Part shown: positions 43,860 through 56,779 of the stretch, in pieces | How positions within the stretch are numbered: the first letter of the stretch is position 1 | Layout: every line of letters starts with the position of its first letter | DNA from: Atopsyche davidsoni | Lineage: Eukaryota > Arthropoda > Insecta > Trichoptera > Hydrobiosidae | NCBI GenBank assembly: GCA_022113835.1 | Contig: JAILWY010000002.1 | Location: 2,582,501 to 2,646,500, forward strand | Length of the DNA stretch: 64,000 bases | Direction: 5' to 3' | Position numbers and translations under genes: made by a program | The notes under the pieces: model-generated | Told to the model about the DNA's origin: nothing | The model's input: the letters and a program-made list of their open reading frames with translations, nothing else | Databases searched by the model: none

Positions 43860-45009
43860 GTGAGTCAGCCTCCCTTACCGTGACCGCTCATAACCACACC
43901 CTCGCTTCCAGTGGCGTGCGGCGCGTCAGAAATCAAGCCAAAATGCAAGCCATGAGCCAAACAAATCACAGTATAACCACGGTTGCATTATATTGCATCA
44001 TTTAAAATTGTACCGCACGCCACTGCGAACTTCCACATCACTGAAGGTTGAATAACAGACAGGAGTTGAGTTGGTTTCATCACTTTCTTTAAGCACAACA
44101 CAACATTTATAAAAAATATATATAAACTTATCACTCAGAATAAATTATATTATGGCTGAATATTTGAATGTTAATGAATTAATACTAGTATTATTGTTAT
44201 CAAAATATGTTGTCGAATATTGCATATTTTGATAAGGTAATAAATTATTTCAATAAAAAATATAAATATTTTTTTATAATTAAAACATTTTTCTGCAAAT
44301 GTTAATCAAATTGAGTAAAAAGACGTTAGTCTGATTACTTATATTGAATTTCTGAGTAAGTCAAGAATATCTTTACACAGTGCTTGTTGTCACGTAAATT
44401 TCATTTAACGTTATTTGTCCAAGTAATTACCTGAAATTCAACCAATAACGGGAAAGCGTTACAATTAAGCGTTTCTAATAACTTTAATTTAATTGAAATA
44501 GTTTTTCAGCACAAATATTTTGCTGGAAAATGACGTATTTAATATTTTAGAAAACAATATAGAAACAGGATAGATATATAATAAATTACTTAACATGTCC
44601 ACGATAGCCTGGATTAGTTTGTGATAGTCCATATTTTAACAATAAATATTAATAGCCAAATGGCTAGGATATTACGAATAAGAATTTAAGAACAGGAATT
44701 CGCCTTTATATGTTTAAGAAAGAATTTAAATATGCTAAGTACATGTTAAATTAAAGAAAAAATTATACATTTTCAGCTTTTTTAATATATATTTTATTTT
44801 TGTGAATAAAAGGTAATCAAGCGTAAGAATTTAATTAATTCCTTGTGAATTGCGAAGTGCAGTGCTAAGAATGTTTAATGTTTTGCATGCGAATAGTCAA
44901 GATTCTGCACTGTAAACATAATTATTATATATCAAGTGAATCCCTAGTTATAAATAACGCTGGACTTTATGTTTGCGATATAGTAATAAATAACATTTGT
45001 GAATATAGG

Positions 45010-45235
45010 TGCAGTGTGTAAAGCAGACTGCACTCGTTGCAGCAAAACCGGCGTTAGCGATGCATTACGTGCTTTTTTATTATTTTATTTTAATGACGAC
45101 GCTATCGGCAATCGGCTATTGATCGGTCGGTTGCGTTGCAGCGTGTGTAGGCCGCTTGCTCGGTTACTCACCTCGCCGTACATTGTAACAATAATCAGCG
45201 CGTCTTGTACGTAATTCTGTTATTCGCCGCGCCAG
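45010..45235. repeat. Family D repeat copy
   Basis: GCTATTGATCGGTCGG, then GTTGCAGCGTGTGTAGGCCGC, the reverse orientation of the 56.8-kb copy. Confidence 0.4.
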
Positions 45236-45359
45236 ACTCGCATTATTCAGAGACATGCTGGTTTAAGATGCGTAAATATTTAGTCGGAGATATGGAATAC
45301 ACAAAGTCTGAGACAATATAGTGCAATATTTTATATTTTGTGTTGTATAATGCGCATAG

Positions 45360-45560
45360 CTGCATTGAGGAGTTAACTTGAAATAATAGTGTAGGGATGT
45401 GTTCCGGAAGGCTCTGCAAAAATAATATCAGATCCAAATGCTACTAATAAAAAAAAAAATAATGCTATTAGGCAGCGGCAATATACGCGGGGAACACAAT
45501 ATTTCATACAAAAACTATGAACATACGTAGAAATATATTCAGTGAGATGATCGCCGTCAT
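45360..45560 (+). repeat. Family C copy (plus)
   Basis: ATGCTATTAGGCAGCGGCAA and ATATATTCAGTGAGATGATC words; diverged. Confidence 0.5.
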
Positions 45561-48500
45561 ATATTTATAAATATGCATTTTTATGATTCTTTCATTGATT
45601 TGACAATCGAGTATGCGTAAATTTACTAAATTTATGTCAACATAAAACCTCGATGGGCTAGTTGGGACATTTTCGCTGGATGTTTTGTATGCGCCCGTGT
45701 ATAATAGTTCGTGTCTAGAATATAATGCAGTGTATCTACTTTGCTACCAAAGCGGTCACGGAACAGAAGTTTTGCATGAGGATTCAGCATTTAGATTGTT
45801 GCTTTGTTTTTGAAGATGTATTTTGTTTTGGAATACATCAATAGTACATTTCATTACATACATATTGTCATATTTGTCAATAACACATCATCAGTTATTT
45901 ATGTCAATAATCAGCATGGAATGATAACACAACGAAAACTCGCTTCGCTGTATATTAAATAGTCATCAATCAGCTTATTAATAATGAATACCAAAATTTT
46001 AGTGTACTCGGGTTTCAGCGGTTTACTGAAATTTAATTTGAATACAATATGCATTTACCACATCGAATTAATTAATTGATATAGCAAAAATTATCGTATT
46101 TTGATTTAAATATGTACTGTTTATTAACTAGAAACTGAACACACAATATCATGCAATCCATCAATTATCATCTCCAGTATTATACATAGCGATAATCAAT
46201 ATTAAACTTTAAAAATATTTAGAATTAAAACTCGTTTAGGTATTATATAATATTCTGAATATCATTTACATGATATATTCAACAAATTTGCCTCAAAAAC
46301 ACGTACGAGTTTACTTTTGTGTTATCACCAGGAATTAAACAAGGGCTACCTGCAAAAAGTTAAGAGTAAGAGCTTTGATATTTTGAAACAGTCTTCGCAG
46401 ACCACTGCCTCAATCTTTAAGACCACAGTGACTTTAACTTAGCGAGAAATTTAACCGTTCATATAAATGTGTACCAGCTTACGTCCCAACGATATATTAC
46501 ACATAATATACACACGATATATTACACATAATATATTCAACTCATTTATTAATACGTATTTAATATAAATAATATTTTTACTATGGTATAGAAGGTCTCG
46601 GTGACTCCTTTGAGGAGAGGCACTTGGAGAAGAAAAAAAATAATTGTGTCCAAAACACGATTTGATTGAAAGTAGAGTCACACTCTGCGTTATAATTGTT
46701 TACGATCTCTCAATCTACTGTCGTTATAACTAAACAAGCCGTAAGTTTGGTAAACGGCCGTTACTTGCGGTCGTTCATTATGTATAAATATTATATTAAA
46801 TGGCGGAATTCTTCCATTCCATGCACGGCGGTAATTACGTGATGGGGAGGAACACGCTCGTCTCTTTGTTACCAGAATAATGGATAGGTCTATCCCCCCG
46901 CGCCAAACAAACGATATATTTACAAGAGTAATCGTACACTTAATAAATTATATCACACGAATAGTGTTATAATAAAATCTGGATGTGATATTACTTTGGG
47001 GAACCTACTTAATACAAACGACACAACAGACGGGATGTACGGATGTATAATCTGACACAAAATTAAGCATAGTACATATATTTGTGTGTTTATGAACCTT
47101 TATAGCATATATATTAATTAGTACAGTTCCTTCGATTTCGTTTACAAGAAGAAAGGCTCAAGTAAATTAAAACATACGTGTGCTCTGGGAGCTTCTTTTG
47201 TGCCGATTGAGGCTAAAACGTCAATGGAATATATTGAGCACAGGTATAGAATATCCATGGCAGCAGTCATCCCATAAAGATATAAAATTTGTATTCGAAT
47301 AAAAATTTCTGCTGAAATACTGTACCTATATTATGTATAGTTAATATCAAAAAATATACACTGAAAGTATTGTTCAAGTATTGTTGAATAAAAAATATCG
47401 GAACCGCAAATAGGTTTGAAAAGAATAAAACTGTTTTTTCCCCATATCACAATAGTTGAAATGAAAATAAGCAAATGGCTTATTTTCACCTCAAAGAACC
47501 AGATAGACGGTCACTTCTATTTACCGAGCCGGTCGATCATTTACGAGCTCTGGGCGCTGAGCAAACAAATAAAAGAATAAACGAGGTTTAAGCGATCTCC
47601 GACTTCTGGCTGCCTCTTTGATCCTCTCTCTGAAAGCATTCTCCTCGGGCTGACGCTTTTCAGGAGGTGCCTGAAATATGGATACAGGCGCCCTTGGGGC
47701 GGAGGCTCCTTACAAAGATGCCCTAGACTTCATATATTCGTATAAAAATAAAATAAAATATCTGCGTAAAACTATACGATGCTAAACCGCGACTTACGGT
47801 GAGTTATCAATCAATTTAACGGTTATAAAAAACCGCTCAAAATATTTTTTTATTGCTTGCATGGAAGCATCATTACAAAATACCAAAGTCTTATATTGCA
47901 GAACTTGTCTCGTATATGTTTGGATTTACGTTTTTGTAATACTCGTAAGTAATAATCATAACATATTCAAAAAGTCTGTTGTGGGTTACATATTTTAATT
48001 TGTAAAGCATATTATAACGCTGATGACACATTCTTAGATTAACATGATTAAAAAATAATCTACACTCTGGCACATTTCAAACACGAGATGTTTTACGTCA
48101 ATCTCCACGCTTTGCTATCTTATCAGCAAAATCAGTACACGAATTTTATCAGTGTTTTGGTGATGTACCTGATCGATTTATTCTGAATCTATTTGTTTTA
48201 AAAAATCTTTAATATCATCAAATCACATGTAATAATTCGAATACGAATGAATCGTTTTTATAAAATAAAATTTTACCCACAACCATTACAAATAACATTG
48301 CAATGTTTAACTAATTATTAGCAATCAAGTAGATTGATTACACAATTATTTTTTTCTGTGGCCGACTTTATATGTGAAGACAATAGTCAAATTAACTATT
48401 GAAAGATGAAAGTACTACTTTTAAAATAATATTTACTAATCTTCTAAACACTTGGCTAAATATAGAGTTTTTTTATGCTTATACATAATGTTTTACAAAT

Positions 48501-48869
48501 AAAACTTTAAAAAATATCTACAACAATAAATTGCTTTGACTTGCTTAATCTAACACTTTTGTACATTCGAGCCGATTTACATAAATATTTTATTAGAATA
48601 ATTTATTCAAGCATTTGATTTAAGTTATTCAATGAACAATTTGATTATTTATTCATCTTCAAATAAATCAATTGAATATATTTTGATTACGTCTATTTTT
48701 ACTAGTTTTTGATCGAAGAGCTTTTGATGAAACCATCTCTAGTGGAATAAAACGTACATGGCTACAAAGATGAAAATCTTTATTTGCTACAAAAAGACTC
48801 AGAAGTAATCCATCGGAGATTGGATCTCTTAGAGTGCATCTGGCCGAGCTGCACTGTGCTGAGCTGCTC

Positions 48870-48882
48870 GTTGCCTAGCAAC
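48870..48882. promoter_or_regulatory. Perfect palindromic X-box in Calx intron
   Basis: GTTGCCTAGCAAC, the ideal RFX-type X-box, with CAGCTG E-boxes at 48882-48887 and 48909-48914, in a short GC-richer patch. Candidate intronic enhancer or an alternative 5' exon promoter. Confidence 0.4.
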
Positions 48883-49974
48883 AGCTGCCCAGGACCAACC
48901 AAGACAAACAGCTGATCGCTACTTTTGTTGGAGTATTTTTTGCTATCGGCTATTGCAGTATTTTTTGCTTTTTAGAGCTTGGCTTAAAAAATACTGTCTA
49001 TTTAGAATTAATTGACTCTCGATGACTTTTTCAAAAGTGAAATGAAATTTGACTCACGATACGACGAAATAAACTCTTTCTTTCAGCAACGAATATCAAA
49101 TCGCAACAAATGTTTTTTTTTTTTGTGCCAAATTTTATCAGGGTGGAGTAGCCTGGCGCTTTAATTGTTTAAAATTACACCTATATGATATTGTGGTGCT
49201 GAAAGAAACAAGGTGCCAGGTCAATATAGATGCATCCATATAAAGTTAGGATTCGGCTTTGGACTACATGAAAATAATATTTTTAATTAAATTACCAAAT
49301 AAAAAACTATTATATATATTTTACCGGTATTTAGATATATTTTAAAATGACGCTGCCATCCGCACTAAATGCATAACAGGAAGATTGCGTCACGAATTTC
49401 CTTTATGTTTTGAATTACCTTTAATTAGACATGACGTGTAACGCACTACGTAATTTTATTTCTCTGAAAATATGTGATGTCATAAAATAAATTTTGAATT
49501 GCAGAGATAAAAAATAAGGAAAAGACTTTTTTAACTTGTGAATTGTTATTAATTTTTAATTGGTACTTGTCACCAATTAGCAGTCATTATATTTTTAAGC
49601 TTACATCAGTGCTTAAGAACAGTAAAAATATTATTTTGTAGGTTGATACATTTTTACCTTTTTTAACGGGGAGTGGAGGATAGATTTTTTCTTAAAGCAT
49701 GTAAAAAATATTGGATTTAATTAACGGTTGAATATCTTTTTATTAATAGTATTAATTAATCATGTTGAATAGAACTACTTATTTGTTTTACCGTAACAGT
49801 ATAAAAAATTATATATTTTTAATTCTTTATGAGATATTTTAGGTTGTGAAATGCTTTGCTTGTATGTACACCGCACTCAATATTAAGTACATTTATTTTA
49901 AATGTACTTAAAATTCACGGAAATATTTTGTTAAGTTTATTAAAAGCATAGATTAATTACGTGGGTATTTAGAA

Positions 49975-50240
49975 TTATAATTATAACGATTAATTCACAC
50001 CTTTGAGACATTAATTGTTCTTCTCTACTATAACGCTCATAATTGTTTGTAATTATTTGTATGGGAATGAAGCTAGTTGCTTTAATAGTATTGGCACAAG
50101 TAGTGAGAGTATTCAATTGATAATTTTGGTTGGCTTGTTGGCTCAGTGAGTAGACTGTTGGCTCTTGATTGTGAGGTCCCAGGTTCGATCCCAATCTTGG
50201 CAGGTAAATCCCGATATTATTGGGCCTGTCTCAGTTAGGT
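49975..50240 (+). mobile_element. tRNA-derived SINE, family B copy 1
   Basis: Shares ATTAATTCACACC, ATTTGTATGGGAATGAA and GCTTTAATAGTATTGGCAC with the copy at 56.3 kb. Contains a tRNA-like module (about 50128-50203: TGGCTCAGTGAGTAGACTG, then CAGGTTCGATCCC). The module lies about 150 bp inside the repeat. Target duplication not resolved. Confidence 0.6.
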
Positions 50241-52089
50241 CTACTAAAATAATATATTATAATAGTGAAGCACATTTCTTCTCAAAATATTTCAACAGAT
50301 GCTGAAATAAACAGGAATTTAGAAATGATCGTAATATTTTTACTTTCATTGGTGAAAATTCTAATGCGTGGAATGTCTGGTTTATGATAACAGTGATATA
50401 TTAATATACGTATAAAAAAATGGTGTTGGATAAATAAATCTAAAATAAAACTGATCACAATTGAGTCGTAATGGATTAAACAATAAATATGACTGTTCCT
50501 ATATTAATACTGCCACCTGAGCTTGGTCTGATACCTTGAATAACGAGATCGTTCGCAAGTAAAAATGACAATATCTATTTTTACTTTGAGATTCATTGTT
50601 TATGTACACGATGATATAAATTTGCTTTAATTTATATTTCAAGCTAGATAATTACTGCCGTAACAATAAATACAACATTATACATTTAATGAATTATTAA
50701 AACATGAAAGAAGATGAAGCTGGACGTCTTGTTCCCATTAGTATTCCCATAAGTACAGATGGTAGATAAACATACCATTGTTTCCCTTTTGCTTTGTAGG
50801 CGGTATGACAAACGATATATAACTCTTGGGAAGTCTCTAGCTCTTTATATATTTAGGCGATTCACGTCTTTGCCTTTTGCGGTTCAAGTCACTATTTTTT
50901 CGATACAATCGTTTGGACGCCGACCCTCGCCTGAGTTCAATATACCGATAAAGTAATGATGGGCAAAACTGAACACCCATATAAAAATAATCGATTGATA
51001 GATATCATACAGATCTAAGATATATTTCTAGAATGAAACAATTTGAATAACTAAGCAATAATACCACCATAATATGAGAAGTCCCATTTTTATCATATAA
51101 TTAAGGAATGTATATTATAGCAATACAAATAATAATAGTTGCGAGTAAGATTGGTAGTAATACGAATCGTATTTGGATAGTCGAAAACTTTTTGTTAAAA
51201 AGCTATATAAAAAATGCATTTAATAACGGTTTTAAGTAAAAAGGATATTTAATCGAATGTTCGAGCAAAAAAAATCGATTGGGTCCAACACTACTTGCTA
51301 CACAGTGTTGTTGTACGTTTCTAAGAACCGAGCAATCCGGTTCTTCGAGAACATTCCGCGGCTAGAAGACAAATGATTCTTTAGAGATTAATAGGTTACT
51401 TAATAAAAAAAAAAAAACACTACATCAACCTCGAAGCCAATTATTTTGTGCTTCAAGTTCAATTTAATTCGTACTGCGTTAGTAGTTTGATTTAAAAAAA
51501 TATATTTTGGAAGACGATTTTGAGATAGCGATTGTACGGTTTCTTCACTACTAAGGAATAAACACGTGTTATGAAATATATATATATATATATATAATTT
51601 AGTTAATTTATAATAGTTATTTGGGCTAAGCTTACAATACCGTTGGTTGTGAGGCTTACAAGGATTTCTCTATTTTCGTTATGTAAGGAAAAAATATGTG
51701 TAAAAAACGTTTTTTTGCTTGAGTAAAACCAATAACTAAGAATTAGATAACACGTGTTCCCTGGCCGCTACTTTGTTGCGTAGTATATGATTTTTTTTTA
51801 TTTTATATATAAATTGAGACATTTATTCATGGACAACATAACACAATGCAAGTCACTGATAGAAAAATTTTACCTATGCGTTGTTTCATAAGTACAGGGA
51901 GTTTATAAAAAACGAATCACGTTGAATAGGCATGACGAAAGATTTTCAAATCCTCTTCCATAATGGGGGTACCCATTTACTATTTACGAAAAAAACTTTA
52001 TTTCGGTAAAAAACTAGAGTTTAACGATGTTTAAAGCCATTTTTATAATATTTTTTCAAAAGTGCGCGAAAACGCGACATCGCGAGGCG

Positions 52090-52222
52090 TGACGTCATCG
52101 CAGCATTTTTTAGACGCTCTGACGTCATTAACTATATTTGTAACGGGCGTGCCATTGTGTTTGCATTGAAGACCATAGACCAATTTGAATACCATAGAGT
52201 TGTTGACGTCAGTATGACGTCA
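52090..52222. promoter_or_regulatory. Cluster of four exact CRE sites
   Basis: TGACGTCA at 52090-52097, 52120-52127, 52204-52211 and 52215-52222. CCAAT words lie between and after (52179 forward; ATTGG at about 52232), and AAAATGGCCG (YY1-like) follows at about 52248, with a second copy at about 52574. One such 8-mer is expected by chance per 64 kb. CREB/ATF-type binding is expected from the motif. Could be an enhancer, an intronic promoter or part of an unrecognised repeat. Confidence 0.5.
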
Positions 52223-53894
52223 TGCGCTGTGATTGGTGTTTCAGTCAAAATGGCCGATTGCAGTATTTTAATCTTTTAATTTATTGAAAATCGTATTAAT
52301 CTTAGATTTTTAAATAAAACTAAATCACTTTTTTAAATCCTTTTAATATGTATTTTCCCTTAAAATAATTATTTCTTTGATTCTTTGATACTGTCGTCAT
52401 CCCTATTCATATGTGGTATATTCAATTACTTGTTAAATAATAATCATTGGTACAACGATTGGAACACACAGGTGCAGCTATGCAATTATAGCTGATTGTG
52501 TAAGCGACCAGTTTGGTGTCTGCACCTGCTTTAATGTGAGAAATGACATTCTGCGCATACACGCAGTGATTAAAATGGCCGACGGAAACGCAATCCAGCC
52601 CGTTATGAGGCAGACCTACACTTGTTTTCTCATAAAATATCTACACCTCATAAACACAAATCGATAAACAAAAATGGTATGAGAAACTTAAAGAATAGAA
52701 AACTTAAGAATATGTATAACACCAAACAACAAAACACAATCCGATATCAAAATAATGTTAAATGCAGATTATGCAACGTTTGTTGTATATAAACTAGTCA
52801 AAAATGTTATTATTAATATATATTTTAATTCTTCAATATTGATTGAATTTACTTTAAAGTTTTAAAGGTTGATTTTTTTCTAAGAATTTGTTAATAAAAA
52901 TTGTTTATATCTAACCGAGAAGGGGTAAAACGAATTACACCAGGTTTGAGATTAAACTGTTAGCATAAGGGATGATGTATTATATAATGGTGTTCATTTC
53001 AGTAAGCATAAAAAAATACCTTAAGTACGCAATTTTATGTAAATGTTCAATTTAAAGAAAATTATTTTAAAAATATTATTTTATTATTTTTAGTATAGTT
53101 AGGTTAAACAAGGCGATAAATCTATAAATAATAAAAATAAACGATTCATTTCTAATGTGTCTAGACGAAATTTTTTTGCTATCTAATTTTTTGTGTGATA
53201 TTGTATTAGCATTCTGTGAAGGGTTGGCTGATGATTCAGCTTTGATATATAAAAAGTATTTTCAAGTTTATTTGTCATAACAACATCTAAAATAACAATA
53301 CACCTTAATGAAACGATCAACGAAATACTTGTTAGGCTTTTCAATGTTTTTTGTTATGTTTGTTGTTAAGTCTGAGCTGATATGAAAACAGTATATTTGT
53401 ACGTACTTTAAATTAATTTACTTGTAAAAAAAAATACAAATTAATTAATTTTGTATAATTGGTAACCATTTTTATGTCTCAATATGAGAGCTTTTAGCAT
53501 TAAATTTAATAGTTAATATTTGTATTGAGCTGACAATATGTTCCTCGTCCCGTGAACAATCAGACCTTATAAATACAAATGATTAATGAGGACAAAATAT
53601 TTGTTTGATAAGGAGTGATTAATGCTTGGGTTAATCTCAAATGGCTCCAGCTTTATATAATGAAACAATACGCGATTATCCATTAAACAATATAAACTAG
53701 CCTTAATAAATTATTATAGATATATGACGTGCGTTTATATTTTGGTGCTGGAGAGAAGAATCTCATAGTGTCTTCCTTAATTTTTGATTAGCAAGCAGAC
53801 GATGCGTTGAGGTCATCGTTGTCAAGCAACATAACTAAGTTACTAGTCACGTTTTTTTAAAGGCATATTATCTGGCAAGTTTACTTCAATTCCC

Positions 53895-54005
53895 TCCAAT
53901 TCAGACGGTCGCCGAGGCCGAGATGACTCCGCGAGCTGATGACGTCTCCTCATCCGTCACCCGGTCAAGGTCACGGCAGCGTCACGTCACGGTCGCCTTG
54001 CCAGT
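53895..54005. promoter_or_regulatory. GC-rich motif cluster: CRE-like and FTZ-F1/ERR-type site
   Basis: TGACGTC (53940-53946), TCAAGGTCA (53965-53973, the FTZ-F1/ERR monomer site) and GTCACGTCAC (53981-53990), in a GC-rich patch within AT-rich intron. Function is inferred from motifs only. Confidence 0.35.
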
Positions 54006-54189
54006 GAACTTTTGCCTAACTCAGGAATTACATTACCCACTGTTTTATTCATAAGCATGGTGTTTGTAAGCGAAACCACTGTGACATCATCCGGAATGAA
54101 ACAAGGCACATATTTTTATTTTTTTTTACCAAATTTTTATTGAACGCGTCGCTTTTTTGATAAACCATGAAATTCGGTAAAAATTTCTT

Positions 54190-54534
54190 AAATTAAAATT
54201 CCTCTCTTCATAGTAACTAATGAACATTTCATCGAACATATTTCTATCCTACGAATTCCTTCTTGCAATGCTACTCCCTTCGATTTTTCTTTGGACAATC
54301 AGCTGGAGGATGTTATATTTATCATTACGAGAAATGTGGCCAAAATACCAGACCTTCTGCTTCTTTATAAACGATTCTCCTATATAGCCATATACCTGCC
54401 GCCTCAATTCTTCGCATAGTAGCTGTCTTGAGTGTCCAAGCTTCAATTCCATAAAGGAAAACTGAGACTTGGTGAATCTCCAGCGAGATTTCAGTGTTAT
54501 ATCTCTTGAGCATAGTACTTTTCTCATGTCTCAA
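54190..54534 (-). pseudogene. LINE reverse transcriptase C-terminal fragment
   Basis: Read on the minus strand, two overlapping frames give FLYGIEAWTLKTATMRRIEA, then WLYRRI, and after a frameshift WYFGHISRNDKYNILQLIVQ, then RKIEG. These are hallmarks of the region after the reverse transcriptase of RTE/CR1-like insect LINEs. The end DRNMFDEMF corresponds to the stub at 35.9 kb. 5'-truncated and inactive; clade uncertain. Confidence 0.7.
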
Positions 54535-55079
54535 TTTTTATTTATACTTCCTGGTCAAAAACTCAGTTCTCATTTAAACAGCTGCCCAAATATTTTTAAA
54601 AAAATTATGCGTTATTAGTGTATAATTCATCACATCAATTTAAATTAAAAAGAGTTATAAATGCAATAATTGATGTGTTCAGTGAGATGGTCACTCGAAG
54701 AAGAAAAATATATTTGACTGTCGCTGTGAAGCCCTTGCTGTTTTATTTTTTTATAAAATAATACGACCCAAATAGGCAAAATAAAAAAATGCAATTCATT
54801 CTTAAGAGCCCAATAAAATATACCGTAAAATAAAATGCTTACGTCGTACAATAACATCTTTAACACCACTTTAGTATTATATATTCGAGTCCCTGTTCGA
54901 GTATTACCAAATAAAACACAAACCGTGTTACGTGACTGCCATGTGTAACGTAATTTTAACCAAACACAGTCGATAAAGTATTGTAAAAAGAGTTTTCAGT
55001 ATATGTCGCTCGATTATCTGATATTTCATAATAAGCGTTTAATCCTCTTTTCAAGATAACGTTTCATATCTCTTGTTAC

Positions 55080-55250
55080 AGGACATTTTTTTGGCAGTCA
55101 AACTTTGCGAATTTATTATCAACCCCTTTTTACATGCAGCGATATGACTTGCGACCATTTTGCAATCAGCCGATAGAGTCCCTTTATTTATTTTAATTTT
55201 TTTAAAAATGTTTTTGCCTATGTACACACTAGACCTAAATTTTTAAAGGT
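55080..55250. repeat. Family D repeat copy
   Basis: CATGCAGCGATATGACTTGCGACC, shortened here to GCAGCGATATGACTTGCGA, and CAATCAGCCGATAGAGTCCC match the 56.8-kb copy. Confidence 0.45.
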
Positions 55251-55307
55251 CTTCTATACAGTGTACTTTTGAGAAAGTGGATTGTCATATAACCTGTGAT
55301 TAATTTA

Positions 55308-55500
55308 AGAAATTCAATATTTTTGACAGAGAGTACTTGGTGTAATTCCATTATTATATTTTTGAATAAAATACTTGAGTGATTTTCCACAGTTTTGTTT
55401 TTATTAGTGACCGGCTTTGATTAGTGAAAGGTTGGCGAAACCGGTCACTAATAAAAACAAAAATGTGAAAAATCACTCAAGTATTTTATTAAAAAATATA
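55308..55500. mobile_element. Foldback element, family F, near-perfect hairpin
   Basis: Flanked by the 11-bp duplication TGATTAATTTA (55297-55307, 55501-55511). Begins AGAAATTCAATATTTTTGAC. The two halves are complementary over about 60 bp (AATACTTGAGTGATTTT and its complement; GTGACCGG/CCGGTCAC near the centre). Non-coding. Confidence 0.8.
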
Positions 55501-55799
55501 TGATTAATTTATCAGTATATAATAATAGACGGTTTACGTCCAGAGGATTTAATCAAGCAGCTTTAAATTAGCTTATTGTATAAATGCTGTTTTTAAGGTT
55601 TTAAAAGCTTATATCTTTATCGTTTTATTGTATTAAAATTTTATTTAAAAAATTATTTTTTTGAAAACTCACACGTTGATATAAATCTTCAAATATTTGC
55701 ATGTGACCAAATTTGGATTTTGTTTTTTTAGTATAGTAACTATATCCAACGTATCCCGCGCTTATACGTGAATTTCGTTATACAGAATAAAGCTCTTAG

Positions 55800-55890
55800 T
55801 AAATGTTTCCGATGTTTCGGTCCCGGTACAGAGGCCACCTACGGGGATTTTTGGTGTCTCAGGTGGCTGGGACCAAAACGTTGAAAACAC
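55800..55890. repeat. Small foldback with GTTTCGGTCCC core
   Basis: GTTTCGGTCCC...GGCCACCT and AGGTGGC...GGGACCAAAAC form an inverted repeat of the E/F style. Borders not resolved. Confidence 0.4.
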
Positions 55891-56223
55891 TATAGAGAAA
55901 ATATTTTTTTATACCAATGGTTGCCGTTCTTTACAAACAGATTATTCGTGAATAATTTCAACGGAAATATCTAACGATTTCTTATTTTGGTTAAAAAAAT
56001 AAAATGAATATACTACAAGGTTTTGTTGGTGTCGTGTTCCGCGTGTGAGAAGCCGTGGGAGCAGAGAGCCGCGCCGTGGTCCGCGATTGTGGACCTGCTT
56101 GATAGTTTAAGGTCAATTAAATCATAACGAGGTGAGATCAATACTGCACACATGGGAAACCATTATTGTTATTGGATTACCCACACATTCCCTCGCGGGA
56201 ACAATGACTATTCCCCCATAAAT

Positions 56224-56295
56224 CATTCACACACCCACACACACGCATACAGTTGTGTGTGTATGTAAGTATATATATATATATATGTGTGTATG
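56224..56295. repeat. CA/TG and TA simple repeats
   Basis: CACACCCACACACACGC, then TGTGTGTGTATG and (TA)n. Confidence 0.85.
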
Positions 56296-56309
56296 TAATT
56301 AAATTAAAA

Positions 56310-56530
56310 AGATTAATTCACACCCCCAATTTTTCGTTCACAGTCGTTAGCAATTATTTGTATAGGAATGAAACGAATTGCTTTAATAGTGTTGGCACAC
56401 GAGTGCTTTAAATTTGTTAGTTTGTTGACTCAGTGGTTAGAGTGTTGTCTTTTCATTGAGAGATTCCTAGTGTGATCACTATCCTGGCAGGTGAATCACA
56501 TACCGATGTTATTGGTCGCATACCTGTTGT
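56310..56530 (+). mobile_element. tRNA-derived SINE, family B copy 2
   Basis: Diverged copy of 49975-50240. Module at about 56418-56493 (GACTCAGTGGTTAGAGTG, with a decayed B box GTGTGATCAC). Confidence 0.55.
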
Positions 56531-56779
56531 TATTTAAAATCGATTTTTGTTACGTTCAAGACGAAAGTATCCATGTGATTTATGAAATTATATTGAGTGT
56601 CGTAAAATTTCTGAGAAGAAACCATTGAAAAATACAGCCGTAGATACAGAGAGACCATGTCCGCGGGTACACCCACCTCGATGATGTAATTCTCATGGCG
56701 TAAACCTGTTTTCACAGACATCGTGCGAACGCACTAGACAAAAAACCGCAGCGCTCGTCCACAATTTGGAGTGGCAAGG

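Larger units (their letters stand above)
43860..49974 (+). other. Calx intron, proximal part
   Basis: Begins GTGAGT. AT-rich, with no exon continuing CBD2 recognised. Contains family D (about 45010-45235), family C pieces (45360-45560 and 46580-46640), and GC-richer patches at 46800-46910 and 47540-47720. A regulatory candidate lies at 48835-48920. Confidence 0.6.
50241..54180 (+). other. Calx intron, middle part
   Basis: Mostly AT-rich. A (TA)n tract lies at about 51575-51596. Two regulatory candidates are listed separately (52090-52275 and 53895-54005). No exon recognised. Confidence 0.55.

Noticed and set aside
43861..43863. Stop codon ending Calx at 570 residues
   Set aside because: It overlaps a perfect GTGAGT donor, and the protein would stop in the middle of CBD2, lacking half of the transporter.
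50759..50956. 65-codon open frame in Calx intron
   Set aside because: No match to Calx or any known domain; expected by chance in this length of DNA.
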